Of a stretch of 64,000 bases of DNA, positions 34,995 through 43,757 are shown one piece after another. The DNA is taken from contig NZ_JAGFMD010000004.1 of assembly GCF_017592825.1 (NCBI RefSeq), positions 62,001 to 126,000 on the forward strand, given 5' to 3'. The position numbers were made by a program, and so were the translations under genes. The stretch's first letter is position 1. Each line of letters starts with the position of its first letter. Origin of the DNA: Roseivirga sp. E12 (GTDB taxonomy: Bacteria; Bacteroidota; Bacteroidia; Cytophagales; Cyclobacteriaceae). A model generated the notes under the pieces. It searched no databases, was not told the origin of the DNA, and saw only the letters and a program-made list of their open reading frames with translations.

Positions 34995-36773
34995 TTAGAG
35001 TTGTCGGGATATCATTTCTGAATATTTGCCCTCTTGAGAAATAAGTTCATCATGGGTGCCCGATTCTACAATTTCACCTTCTTCCATTACCACTATTTTG
35101 TCAGCAATTTTCAGGTTATACAGCCTGTGAGTGACTAGGATCACAATTTTGTCTTTAGCCATTTCTTTCAGTGCCTCAAAAATAATGTGTTCTGTCAGTG
35201 GGTCAATAGCACTCGTAGGCTCATCGGCAATAATTATCTCGGCTTGATTAAAAAACATACGAGCCAATGCTATTTTCTGCCACTGTCCAATACTCAATTC
35301 TGTTCCAGAGCCAAATACTCTTCCAAGGCGCTGCTGGTAACCCATTGGAAGTTTTTGGATAAACTCATCTGCCCCTGTAAGTTGAGCAAAATCTTCTGCT
35401 TTACGATGAATTTTGTTTTCCAGGTCACTCAGGCGAATATTTTCTTCAATAGTAAGATAGAATTTGGCGAAGTCTTGGAATGTAATACTCATCTTACTTC
35501 TCAAGTCTGAAAGCCTGAGTGATTTATAGTCTTTCCCATCCAGATAGATAGCTCCTTGAGTAGGATCATAGAGCCGAGCAATTAGTTTCACCAATGTACT
35601 CTTTCCTGAGCCATTATTACCTACAAGTGCTGTGACTTGGCCTTTTAATAGGTCTAGAGAGATGTTGTTTATAGCCTTGGACTCCGTTTGCGGGTACTGA
35701 AATGAGATTTTCACTAATTCGATACCAGCTTGGATAGGCTCTGCTGCTGGTAAATCATCTTGACTATCGATTATTTTTGGTTTTAAGAGCATGAATGCCC
35801 GTAAATGAAAAAGGAACATCCGATGTTCTAATAGATTTACCGTGGCTTGCAAAGCTCCTGACAGACTCGATTTACCTTTCTGAAATAAGGGAAGAAAAAT
35901 CGCCAAGTCTCCTATAGAGATAAGCCCGTTAAATGCTCTAAACGTTAAAAAGACATAACTGAAAATCTCAGCGACAACTTCAATCAGTTTGCCGCCAATG
36001 CTCATACGTATCCTCAGGTTAAAAAGAGTTCTTTTTTCTGAGAAGAGAATTCTTTTAAGCTCTATGAACTTTTTGCTCAATGGTAGACCTGAATTAAAAA
36101 TCCGAACCTCCTTGGCAAACTGATGGTCTGTTATGATATGGTTCAAGTAAGCTCCTTCTCTTTCGATGGTGCTCCGTTTTTTCTCCCATTTAAAGAGTTT
36201 ACTTGAAAATATGTATTTGATTATGGTTGATGGCAATACTGATATGAGGAGAAGTCCCGAAACCAATGGATGCATAATGAAAATGAAACCGCCCACGAGT
36301 AGGACAGTTATTAGGTTTTCTGCTAATTGTGTAAAGCCCAATACGAGCTGAATTGGTGCATGTCCACCATGACGCTGAGCGAGAAAATAAGAATCATGAA
36401 AATCAGGATCATCGTATAGCTCCAAATCAACCTCTAGAGATTTCCTTTGCAACATGCCTGCGACATAGTCGCTGACCTTCTGTTGTTGCAGGCCCTCGAT
36501 GTATTGAGAGATGGACTGTACAATGGCGTTAAGTAACATTGTAAACCCTATAATGAATAGGTAATTAACCACTTCAGTCCTTACCTCTTCATTCATCTGA
36601 ATACCAGAAGAGACCAAATCGATTAATAACTTGAAAAAATATAGTTGTAAAAGAGGTAAGAGGGCTTTAAAGCCCATGACGGTCAGTCTGGCCAGAGTGT
36701 ATTTCCTCGAACTAATCCATACAATACGCAGTGCATAGAAGTATTGACTAAGAATGTCTTTTAACTTGGTCAA
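34995..36773 (-). CDS. ABC transporter (permease-ATPase fusion), lasso exporter D
   Basis: A 592-residue half-transporter with about six TM helices in the first 320 residues and a C-terminal ATP-binding domain: Walker A GNNGSGKST near 384-392, signature LSIGQWQ near 490-497 (variant of LSGGQ), Walker B IIIADEPTSAIDP near 510-520 and the switch His in VTHRLYNLKIAD. This is the usual architecture of lasso D exporters, which also give self-immunity. No N-terminal C39 protease domain is present, as expected because B2 cleaves the leader. The start is a TTG at 36773; no in-frame ATG gives a full first helix. It begins 38 bases after the last gene of the polysaccharide locus. Confidence 0.87.
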   Translation of the reverse strand: MTKLKDILSQYFYALRIVWISSRKYTLARLTVMGFKALLPLLQLYFFKLLIDLVSSGIQMNEEVRTEVVNYLFIIGFTMLLNAIVQSISQYIEGLQQQKVSDYVAGMLQRKSLEVDLELYDDPDFHDSYFLAQRHGGHAPIQLVLGFTQLAENLITVLLVGGFIFIMHPLVSGLLLISVLPSTIIKYIFSSKLFKWEKKRSTIEREGAYLNHIITDHQFAKEVRIFNSGLPLSKKFIELKRILFSEKRTLFNLRIRMSIGGKLIEVVAEIFSYVFLTFRAFNGLISIGDLAIFLPLFQKGKSSLSGALQATVNLLEHRMFLFHLRAFMLLKPKIIDSQDDLPAAEPIQAGIELVKISFQYPQTESKAINNISLDLLKGQVTALVGNNGSGKSTLVKLIARLYDPTQGAIYLDGKDYKSLRLSDLRSKMSITFQDFAKFYLTIEENIRLSDLENKIHRKAEDFAQLTGADEFIQKLPMGYQQRLGRVFGSGTELSIGQWQKIALARMFFNQAEIIIADEPTSAIDPLTEHIIFEALKEMAKDKIVILVTHRLYNLKIADKIVVMEEGEIVESGTHDELISQEGKYSEMISRQL

Positions 36774-36811
36774 AATGATGTATTCTCGAATAAGTCGTTT
36801 AGTGAATTGAT

Positions 36812-37825
36812 CTAAGCAGCAAGCGATTGTGCCTTAGAATGCTCTGTAATCATGCTCTCTTTTCTTCTCATGAATACGTACTTGACAGGTACGTAAATGA
36901 ATATAAGAAAAAGGGCCATAGAAATATTTACCCAAACCAAGTTGAACTCTGCTGGAATAACATAAACTAGTAGAAACACATTCAATAAAGCTTGAAGTGT
37001 GGCATAGATTGTAGAGACGAATATATGTGGGAGTCTTCCTTCGTTGGCCATAAACTGATACAAGTGCAATCTATGCCCTTTTAGAATATTCTGTCCCATC
37101 AAAATTCGTTGTATAATCGTAAGCACAGTATCTACTCCATAAACCCCGAATAGCCATATATAAATTAAGCTCTGTTGCTGCCAACATAGTAAGCCCACGA
37201 GAAACACTACTATAAAGGCTAGGGATACGCTACCAACATCCCCAGCAAAGCAACGAGCCTTCTTACGTGCATTGAAAAAGCTAAATATTATGACCGAAAT
37301 AATTGGCATGACGATTAACTCCTCGGCTACCACCAATTGTCCTATTCTATAAAGATAAAAGAGGGTGCCAAGTAAGACAAGGCTATAGAAGGCGGTAATA
37401 CCATTGATCCCATCCATAAAATTATAGAAGTTGATGGAAGACATTGCCATAAATAGAAAGAGGCCCCATTGCCACCATTCAATCTGCCCTTGTGTAATCT
37501 GAGTGATTAGTAAAACAACGGCTATCAACTGAATCCCTAACCTTGAACGTTTGGACTTTTCTTTTATATCGTCTAAGAAGCTAATGGTAGAAATGGCGAA
37601 GAAACCTAGTAGGAAATAGGGAATATCAAAGCCTTGTTTTATCGCGAAAATGAGAATGGCCAGTACGAATATAATTCCACCACCCCTAACCGTTGTGATT
37701 GAGTGACTACTTCTTTCATTCGGCTTGTCTATTATGTGATATTTTCGTGCTAATCTAATATAAAGACTAAGCCCTAAAAACAAGAACATAGACAATAGTG
37801 CATATTGCACCATTTGTGTGTTCAT
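36812..37825 (-). CDS. Undecaprenyl-phosphate glycosyl-1-phosphate transferase (WecA/WbpL-like)
   Basis: A 337-residue polytopic membrane enzyme (about ten TM segments) of the MraY/WecA family that starts polysaccharide repeat synthesis by transferring a sugar-1-phosphate to undecaprenyl phosphate. Family motifs are present: VRGGGIIF, INFYNFMDGINGI with the catalytic Asp, CFAGDVGSVSLAF and HRLHLYQFMANEG. It is the last gene of the leftward polysaccharide locus, paired with a sugar epimerase/reductase as in the Pseudomonas wbpV-wbpL pair. Confidence 0.92.
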   Translation of the reverse strand: MNTQMVQYALLSMFLFLGLSLYIRLARKYHIIDKPNERSSHSITTVRGGGIIFVLAILIFAIKQGFDIPYFLLGFFAISTISFLDDIKEKSKRSRLGIQLIAVVLLITQITQGQIEWWQWGLFLFMAMSSINFYNFMDGINGITAFYSLVLLGTLFYLYRIGQLVVAEELIVMPIISVIIFSFFNARKKARCFAGDVGSVSLAFIVVFLVGLLCWQQQSLIYIWLFGVYGVDTVLTIIQRILMGQNILKGHRLHLYQFMANEGRLPHIFVSTIYATLQALLNVFLLVYVIPAEFNLVWVNISMALFLIFIYVPVKYVFMRRKESMITEHSKAQSLAA

Positions 37826-37845
37826 TAATAATGCGTTTTGGTTCT

Positions 37846-38754
37846 TTATTCAAAAGAATCTAAGACCTTTTGAGGTGACCAAGTTAAGATTCTTCTAGCT
37901 TTTTCATCAGAAAATGTCAAAGAATTCGTCATTTTAATGAGTGCTGAGCTATTAAAGGGTGCATGTTTCTTCAATAGTATATAGAGAATATCTCCAACCT
38001 TAGCCAAGATTTCGGCCACCGAAATTGGAATATGGTATGGTTCAGTTATGTTGAATTTTTTCGAAATTACAGAGGTTAATTCTACAAAACTGGGATGATA
38101 GCCGTCAGTCAAATTAAATATACCACCCGTCTCCGACAATTTAGGTAAGATTCCAGCTATGTCGGCCGATGGGACCATCGATCTACGTGCATCCCCAGCT
38201 CCAATATGGAAAAAATACCTTCCCCGAAGAGCTTTGATCATTTTACCCAAGTTGCCAGGTGGGTTCGGTCCGGCTATAAGAGGGAGTCTTAAAATACCTA
38301 TTTTAACATTGTGCGATTTACCCCATTCTTGTACGGCATCTTCCGCCATTTTTTTGCTTTGGCCATAAGGGTCAGATGCGTTGAGTGAGGTGTTCTCGTC
38401 AAGTAGTAGACCCATTTCTCTACCATATACAGCTACCGAGCTAATCAGAATGAAGGATTTTGGTAGAGATTCTGATTGTTCAATACCCTCTAAGAGGTTA
38501 AGTGTACCCTGATAGTTGACCTTGAAAAACTCATCAGCCTGATTCTTATTTTTTGGAACCGAATGTGCTTTGCCAGCACAGTGTATTACAATATCATACG
38601 AAGATTCGAATTTTGGAGATTCAGTGGATAAATCACAAATGATGTGATTTTGGTGAGACCTTCCCAAAGAATGAATACTTGCTTCTGAAGAGAGGTTCTT
38701 AGAAATGGCCTTCCCCAAAAAACCACTGGCTCCAGTTATGAGATATTTCATCAT
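37846..38754 (-). CDS. NAD-dependent sugar epimerase/4-reductase (extended SDR)
   Basis: A 302-residue extended short-chain dehydrogenase: Rossmann motif GASGFLG at the N-terminus, VIHCAGKAH, active-site Ser and YGQSKKMAED (YxxxK). It resembles WbpV-type enzymes that make UDP-N-acetyl-fucosamine or similar from 4-keto intermediates. The ATG at 38754 overlaps the preceding stop (TGATG), so the TTG three bases upstream is less likely. Substrate specificity is inferred from its pairing with a WecA/WbpL-like gene. Confidence 0.87.
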   Translation of the reverse strand: MMKYLITGASGFLGKAISKNLSSEASIHSLGRSHQNHIICDLSTESPKFESSYDIVIHCAGKAHSVPKNKNQADEFFKVNYQGTLNLLEGIEQSESLPKSFILISSVAVYGREMGLLLDENTSLNASDPYGQSKKMAEDAVQEWGKSHNVKIGILRLPLIAGPNPPGNLGKMIKALRGRYFFHIGAGDARRSMVPSADIAGILPKLSETGGIFNLTDGYHPSFVELTSVISKKFNITEPYHIPISVAEILAKVGDILYILLKKHAPFNSSALIKMTNSLTFSDEKARRILTWSPQKVLDSFE

Positions 38755-39974
38755 CAATTCCTTCGTTTTTGTGATCGGTTGAGATGGTTTAATGCGATGA
38801 GACTCGCTAAGTATTCATGTGACAAATTGTCTCTGTTAAAGTCTGTCTCGGCCAACCTCAAGGCATTTGCAGACATTTCTTTATGCAGTGTATGATTCTT
38901 CGATAAGAGTATCATCGCATCGGCAAATTCTTTTGGTTGATCTGAACTTACATTAATACCGCAATGCTCGGTATCCACTAGATCCTTTATCCAACCTTTG
39001 GTCGACTGGATTACGGGCACTCCCGCAGCAAAAGTGTCGAACATTTTATTAGGAGAACTTGTATGCAGTACTTCAAAATCTTTAAAGGTGACAAAGCTTG
39101 CCGTGGCGATAGAGAACCATTTGGCTACTTCTGTTTTCGGGACGAGGCCCATGAAGTGGATATTAGGATTACCTGTCATCACAGCCTGTTCTTCTAACTT
39201 TTCTCGTTCAGCCCCGTCTCCCACTAATACGAGACTTATTGCCTCATTCCTAAGCTCTCCCATGGCAGATATAATTTGACTGCAATCATCCATCAGACCC
39301 AAAGAGCCGGCATATAGAAAAATCTTGTTGTCACCAATGACTGATGGCATATGTATAGGTACTGTTGGGCTTATTTGGAAGACTTCAGGATCAGAAGCAT
39401 TTGGAACTACAAGCGTGCTTTTGTTAGGGAACCTTTTGTTAATAGAAGCTTCCATTCCAATACTACATGGTATTATCAAATTGGCTTTTTTATAGCAGAG
39501 TGCTTCAAACCATAAAGCTAGTCTGCTTTGCCACCCTGTCTTAATTAGACCCAGTTCAATACCACCGGATGGCCAGAGGTCCCTTACTTCAAACACTGTT
39601 GGTTTGCTTCTAAGAGTTTTTGCTAAAATCATGGGCAATCCAACGGTAATCGGACCCGAGGAAGAGATTAATACGTCATATGATTGGAATATTGCATAGA
39701 AAGAAGATACAAGAGCGAATCGTATGGCTCTGAATGCACGAGTGGAAATTGACAGTTTGTTTGAATCTCCTGAATTTACCACAATCAATTTAATGCCTTC
39801 AATCTCCTTACGAGTAATAAAACCGTCCGGTCGAATATCTGACTTATCATAGGGTGCAGTGACCACAGTGACCTCATGTCCCTCTGTTACCCACCTTTTG
39901 GTCAACTCATAGGCACGTGTGCTCCAACTACCCTTGGGTGTACCGAAGTATTGATAAAAGAGTAGTATTTTCAA
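38754..39974 (-). CDS. Glycosyltransferase family 4 (WbuB-like)
   Basis: A 406-residue GT-B glycosyltransferase. The N-terminal motif YQYFGTPKGSWSTRAYELTKRW is characteristic of the WbuB-like branch (N-acetyl-fucosamine-type transferases), and the C-terminal nucleotide-binding domain shows LYAGSLGLMDDC and SPNKMFDTFAAGVPVI. Translation appears to start at TTG 39974. It acts in the cytoplasm on the lipid-linked repeat, probably early because it neighbours the initiating enzyme genes. Confidence 0.88.
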   Translation of the reverse strand: MKILLFYQYFGTPKGSWSTRAYELTKRWVTEGHEVTVVTAPYDKSDIRPDGFITRKEIEGIKLIVVNSGDSNKLSISTRAFRAIRFALVSSFYAIFQSYDVLISSSGPITVGLPMILAKTLRSKPTVFEVRDLWPSGGIELGLIKTGWQSRLALWFEALCYKKANLIIPCSIGMEASINKRFPNKSTLVVPNASDPEVFQISPTVPIHMPSVIGDNKIFLYAGSLGLMDDCSQIISAMGELRNEAISLVLVGDGAEREKLEEQAVMTGNPNIHFMGLVPKTEVAKWFSIATASFVTFKDFEVLHTSSPNKMFDTFAAGVPVIQSTKGWIKDLVDTEHCGINVSSDQPKEFADAMILLSKNHTLHKEMSANALRLAETDFNRDNLSHEYLASLIALNHLNRSQKRRN

Positions 39975-39976
39975 GG

Positions 39977-41263
39977 TTATTCTATCTTGGATATGAAGTC
40001 CTTCAGCTTTTCTGAGTAGGAGTGAAAGTTTTGAGAGAATATAACGGAAATTGTTATATCACTTTTGAAGTATTTTTCGAATTCTGTTCTAATAAGTTTC
40101 TCGCCTTGGTTTGAAAATGGCTCCTTGATTAAAACAACCAGACTTCCTTTTTTCTCTTGGACGCATTGATAATTGAACTTTAAACCATATTTGAAAAACA
40201 GATTCTTGAAGACATAGTAAAGAGTAAGACTTGGGTACTTATGGAGTTCTCCATAAATGTTTTTTCCGACTCTTCCACGCACTTCTTCTATCACCAGGTG
40301 TTCCATCCCACATGCGCAGGTGTCGGACTCTGAAAGTTTTATATAATCGCCCAGTTTATACCGTATAATCGGAAAAGAATGTGCTATTAAATTGGTGACA
40401 ATAATTTCACCTTCTTCCACTTCTAAAAGAACATTTTCCATAGTCACATGCATGTTGCCAGCAGCACATTCAAAGGCCACTATACTTGCTTCTGCTGCAC
40501 CATATTCACTGATCATTTTCCTGCCAAAGGCCTTATTTATCTCCTCTTGATAATGCGGGTGAATTTTTTCAGAAGTACCTTTTATCATTTTGAGTTTAGG
40601 CAAATGCATAGTGATTTGTTGCTGATTTATAAGCTTTGCCAGTTCATAAATCACACTGGAATACCCATGCATGTAGGTCGTTGATTTTAGTTTTCCTATG
40701 AGCCTGGAAAGTGTTTCGGGTCGATAGTCGAAGACTCGATAGCGATTTTGAAGAATATCCAGTATTCGGGTCTTTAGTTTTTTACTGGTTTCAATATTAT
40801 ACCCCCAGAAGTAGATGTTACTTTCCCAGGGAAGTACATTATACCAGCTTTGACCTCTTAAAATAGCCGCCCTGTTGGCAGAATCCCATTGTTCATTCCG
40901 CCAAAATGTGAGTGTTTGTCCAGAGCTTCCTGAGGTTTCACAATAGAATTTTTTATTAAAATTGAGATGAGTATGAATTTTATCATTCTCTGAAATAAGC
41001 TGTTCCTTACTTACTGGAGGGAGTTGCTTTAGATCATCCAGTGAATGAATCACTGGGTCAAAACCATGTTTTCTAAAGTAGTTTTTGTAAAACAAGGAAT
41101 GTTTTTCGGCTATGAGTAAAAGTTTTTTGACCTCTTTTAGCTGATATTCCTTGAGTCTGCCAAGTTCCCAACGTTCTGTCTCTTTAAGAAAGTCGTACCA
41201 ATCGTAGAGCCCAGGGTTTCTATGTTTAACACCTGCCAGATATGTAGCTTTTGCCAGACTCAT
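39977..41263 (-). CDS. CapK/PaaK-like adenylate-forming protein
   Basis: A 428-residue member of the CapK branch of the phenylacetate-CoA-ligase-like AMP-binding proteins. The phosphate-binding SGSSGQTLTFWR is near residue 125, KMIKGTSEKI and SEYGAAEASIVAFEC follow, then IRYKLGDYIKL and a C-terminal domain. CapK-like proteins are common in capsule and O-antigen loci and are thought to activate a carboxylate for transfer onto the glycan, but the reaction is not established. Its start overlaps the next gene's stop. Confidence 0.85.
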   Translation of the reverse strand: MSLAKATYLAGVKHRNPGLYDWYDFLKETERWELGRLKEYQLKEVKKLLLIAEKHSLFYKNYFRKHGFDPVIHSLDDLKQLPPVSKEQLISENDKIHTHLNFNKKFYCETSGSSGQTLTFWRNEQWDSANRAAILRGQSWYNVLPWESNIYFWGYNIETSKKLKTRILDILQNRYRVFDYRPETLSRLIGKLKSTTYMHGYSSVIYELAKLINQQQITMHLPKLKMIKGTSEKIHPHYQEEINKAFGRKMISEYGAAEASIVAFECAAGNMHVTMENVLLEVEEGEIIVTNLIAHSFPIIRYKLGDYIKLSESDTCACGMEHLVIEEVRGRVGKNIYGELHKYPSLTLYYVFKNLFFKYGLKFNYQCVQEKKGSLVVLIKEPFSNQGEKLIRTEFEKYFKSDITISVIFSQNFHSYSEKLKDFISKIE

Positions 41264-42294
41264 TTAAGAATACTTAACCATTGAGGTCTTATCCTGTCCC
41301 AAGAGTAACCCTCAGCAGTAGTTCTAGCGTTCTCAGATAATTGTTGAACAAAGTCGTCATCATTCAGACGTTCTATTGCATATACGAAAGCATGTGTATT
41401 ATTAGGTTCTACCAAAATCGCATTCTTATTGGAATCAAGTATATGTGGAATACCTCCAACATTGGTACTAATAACTGGCAAGCCCAAAGCCATTGCTTCG
41501 ATTACACTAACTGGACTGTTATCAACATTGGTGGTGTTGATGAAGACGTCATATTCATTTGCTAAAAGAACCCATTCTTTCTTAGTCAATTTACCAGTGA
41601 TCCTTAAATGATCTTCAACTCCCAATTCCTTTGCAAGCTCTTCTACTTGACTTTGAGATCCATCCTTGTCTGGCCCAACCATACAGAGCTCTGCTTGTTT
41701 GTATCCACCAGCTACTAGTTCATGTAAAACTCTAACTGCAAGCATTGGATTATAAATCTTATGAAAAGAACGAACCCAAAGTAACTTTATCCTTCCATCG
41801 ACAAATACGAATTTGCTGGGTCGTTTGAATCGGTAATCAGATAAATCAATTGGATTTGGTACTACTTCATAGTTAATACCACTATGCACTTTCTTCATTT
41901 CTGTTTTCAAGTAGTCAGAAGGGCAGACGACTTTGAAGGCTTCTCGTAAATATTTGGTTATTAATTTTGGTGATTTATTTAATCGTTTGGGTAGCTCGCC
42001 ACCATGCAGAACAGGGATATATTTTAGGTTGAACCAATTTGCCAATCTGGCTGACGTCCAAGCAAAATGAAAGGCCGAAGTACTGTAAGTATCAATGATT
42101 AGGTAGTCAAATCCCCTGTTTTTTACAACAGTCAACCACATATGGAGTATTCGAAGGAATTGATTTTTTACATGCGAAGCTTTTACTATTTCAAACTCAG
42201 TACTTAGATAGCGCGTCAAAGTTTCGATGGTAGTTGGAGCAAGACCATGATGAGATAAGTCGTTCCCAAGGTAAAGTAACTTTATTGGCTTCAT
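41260..42294 (-). CDS. Glycosyltransferase family 4
   Basis: A 344-residue GT-B enzyme. The N-terminal acceptor lobe has LPVLHGGELPKRLNKS-type features (VLHGGELPK), and the donor lobe shows IKLLWVRSFHKIYNP, DVFINTTNVDNSPVSVIEAMALGLPVISTNVGGIP with the E-x7-E-like motif. Donor and acceptor sugars cannot be predicted. It is coupled with the CapK-like gene by a four-base overlap and follows the polymerase by three bases. Confidence 0.9.
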   Translation of the reverse strand: MKPIKLLYLGNDLSHHGLAPTTIETLTRYLSTEFEIVKASHVKNQFLRILHMWLTVVKNRGFDYLIIDTYSTSAFHFAWTSARLANWFNLKYIPVLHGGELPKRLNKSPKLITKYLREAFKVVCPSDYLKTEMKKVHSGINYEVVPNPIDLSDYRFKRPSKFVFVDGRIKLLWVRSFHKIYNPMLAVRVLHELVAGGYKQAELCMVGPDKDGSQSQVEELAKELGVEDHLRITGKLTKKEWVLLANEYDVFINTTNVDNSPVSVIEAMALGLPVISTNVGGIPHILDSNKNAILVEPNNTHAFVYAIERLNDDDFVQQLSENARTTAEGYSWDRIRPQWLSILK

Positions 42295-42297
42295 TGG

Positions 42298-43698
42298 TCA
42301 ATCGCTACTGATTTTGATAAAAGCAAGACCAAAGAATAACGGAGTAATAAAGGTCCTCATGGCAGAATGCATTGAAGTAAGTATAGCCATGGTCATACAA
42401 AAAATGATCACTGCTTTGTCAAACGCGCGTTTTCTCGAAAAGTATAGGTAAAAAGGTATTACTAGGAAGAGTATGGAAATAATAAAACCAAACAAGCCAT
42501 GCTCTGCCAGTAGTCTTGAGATTTCTATGTGTGCTTCTATATTTGATGATCCCATTTGTTCTCTGACTTGTGGAGAACTTCCGACCCCGACACCAAACAC
42601 AAAGTTATTCATCCACACTTCTATGTCTGCCAAGAATATTTCCCATCGACCCGTTGTTAAAAGATTGAAGTCCTTTTCCTGAGTACCCGCAAAAGTCTTA
42701 TTGGTTTCTCCTAGGTAGCGCAATAACAATAAGTTATCGGTTACTTTATTTAAAAAATAGAAGAGCAGAGGCATAAGAACACATAAAACACTAACCAAGG
42801 CAACGTTAATTTTCCTTACCGAGAAAGAGGTATTTCCCTTTTTGACAAACAAGAAGACCAATAGAATGCCTATAGCAGGACTTACGACTCCTCCTCGCGA
42901 AAATGATAGTAAGGCCCACGCCAAGAATATGCTTGGGACTACAATATTTAGTAGTGAGTTCTTAAAAAGTGGTATTCGTAGTAACCATAACCAAATACCC
43001 AAACCACCTGCAAGACCAAGAATTGTAGAGACTTGATTTGATCCGAAACCGCCAGTAAGCTCAAAATTTGCACCAAGGCTAAAATCTATTTCATCAAATG
43101 TTGGTGCGCGAAAAATAGAGTATGTCAGAATTGGAATTGAACCGAGAATGAAAAAACGAAACAGGCCTGCAATTTCATCCTTAGTCAAGGTGCGATTTGC
43201 AAAGTAGATTACGGCTAGACAGAGGTTTATAAGACCGAATACATTGAAAGTGAGTGTCTGTAAAATTTTTTCTGAAGTAGCCGTAGCCATAAAAATGGCA
43301 GGTAGTGTTAGAATTAAAATGAATAGGCCTACAAGACCCTTTGATTTACTTCTATTGATAATAATTCCCACAATCAACAATAGCATGCCTAGGTATTTGG
43401 CAACTTCCCATGGCAAAAATGGACTCGCACTTACCATTCTAGAAAAAACTTCTAACGGAATGATATACATCAATAAATAAGGCAGTGTGAGGTGCTTGTT
43501 TTTTATTGAAGCTGAAAAGAAGGTCAAAAGTAATACGTAAACCCAAGCTATATAGACATAGGGAAACAGTAGGCCACTGAGTCCCAGAACTATATGAATC
43601 ATTGATAATTGAAGGTAATTGCCTCGGGTGAGCCACATCCATAAAGATTGAGGGCTCCTGCGATGGTTACCGGCAGAGTCAATTAATCTACTATACAT
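42298..43698 (-). CDS. O-antigen/polysaccharide polymerase (Wzy-like)
   Basis: A 466-residue integral membrane protein with about 12 hydrophobic segments and a large periplasmic loop (about 320-385). The loop and following helix carry FGVGVGSSPQVREQM and AHIEISRLLAEHGLFGFIISIL, the O-antigen ligase/polymerase signature (G-x-G ... H-x-E/L-AExG). In the Wzx/Wzy pathway it joins repeat units in the periplasm. It is the only candidate polymerase in the locus. Confidence 0.87.
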   Translation of the reverse strand: MYSRLIDSAGNHRRSPQSLWMWLTRGNYLQLSMIHIVLGLSGLLFPYVYIAWVYVLLLTFFSASIKNKHLTLPYLLMYIIPLEVFSRMVSASPFLPWEVAKYLGMLLLIVGIIINRSKSKGLVGLFILILTLPAIFMATATSEKILQTLTFNVFGLINLCLAVIYFANRTLTKDEIAGLFRFFILGSIPILTYSIFRAPTFDEIDFSLGANFELTGGFGSNQVSTILGLAGGLGIWLWLLRIPLFKNSLLNIVVPSIFLAWALLSFSRGGVVSPAIGILLVFLFVKKGNTSFSVRKINVALVSVLCVLMPLLFYFLNKVTDNLLLLRYLGETNKTFAGTQEKDFNLLTTGRWEIFLADIEVWMNNFVFGVGVGSSPQVREQMGSSNIEAHIEISRLLAEHGLFGFIISILFLVIPFYLYFSRKRAFDKAVIIFCMTMAILTSMHSAMRTFITPLFFGLAFIKISSD

Positions 43699-43757
43699 AC
43701 TTCAATGTAGGGCACCAATATTGAACATTCATAGTATTATTTAAATATTCTCTCGAG

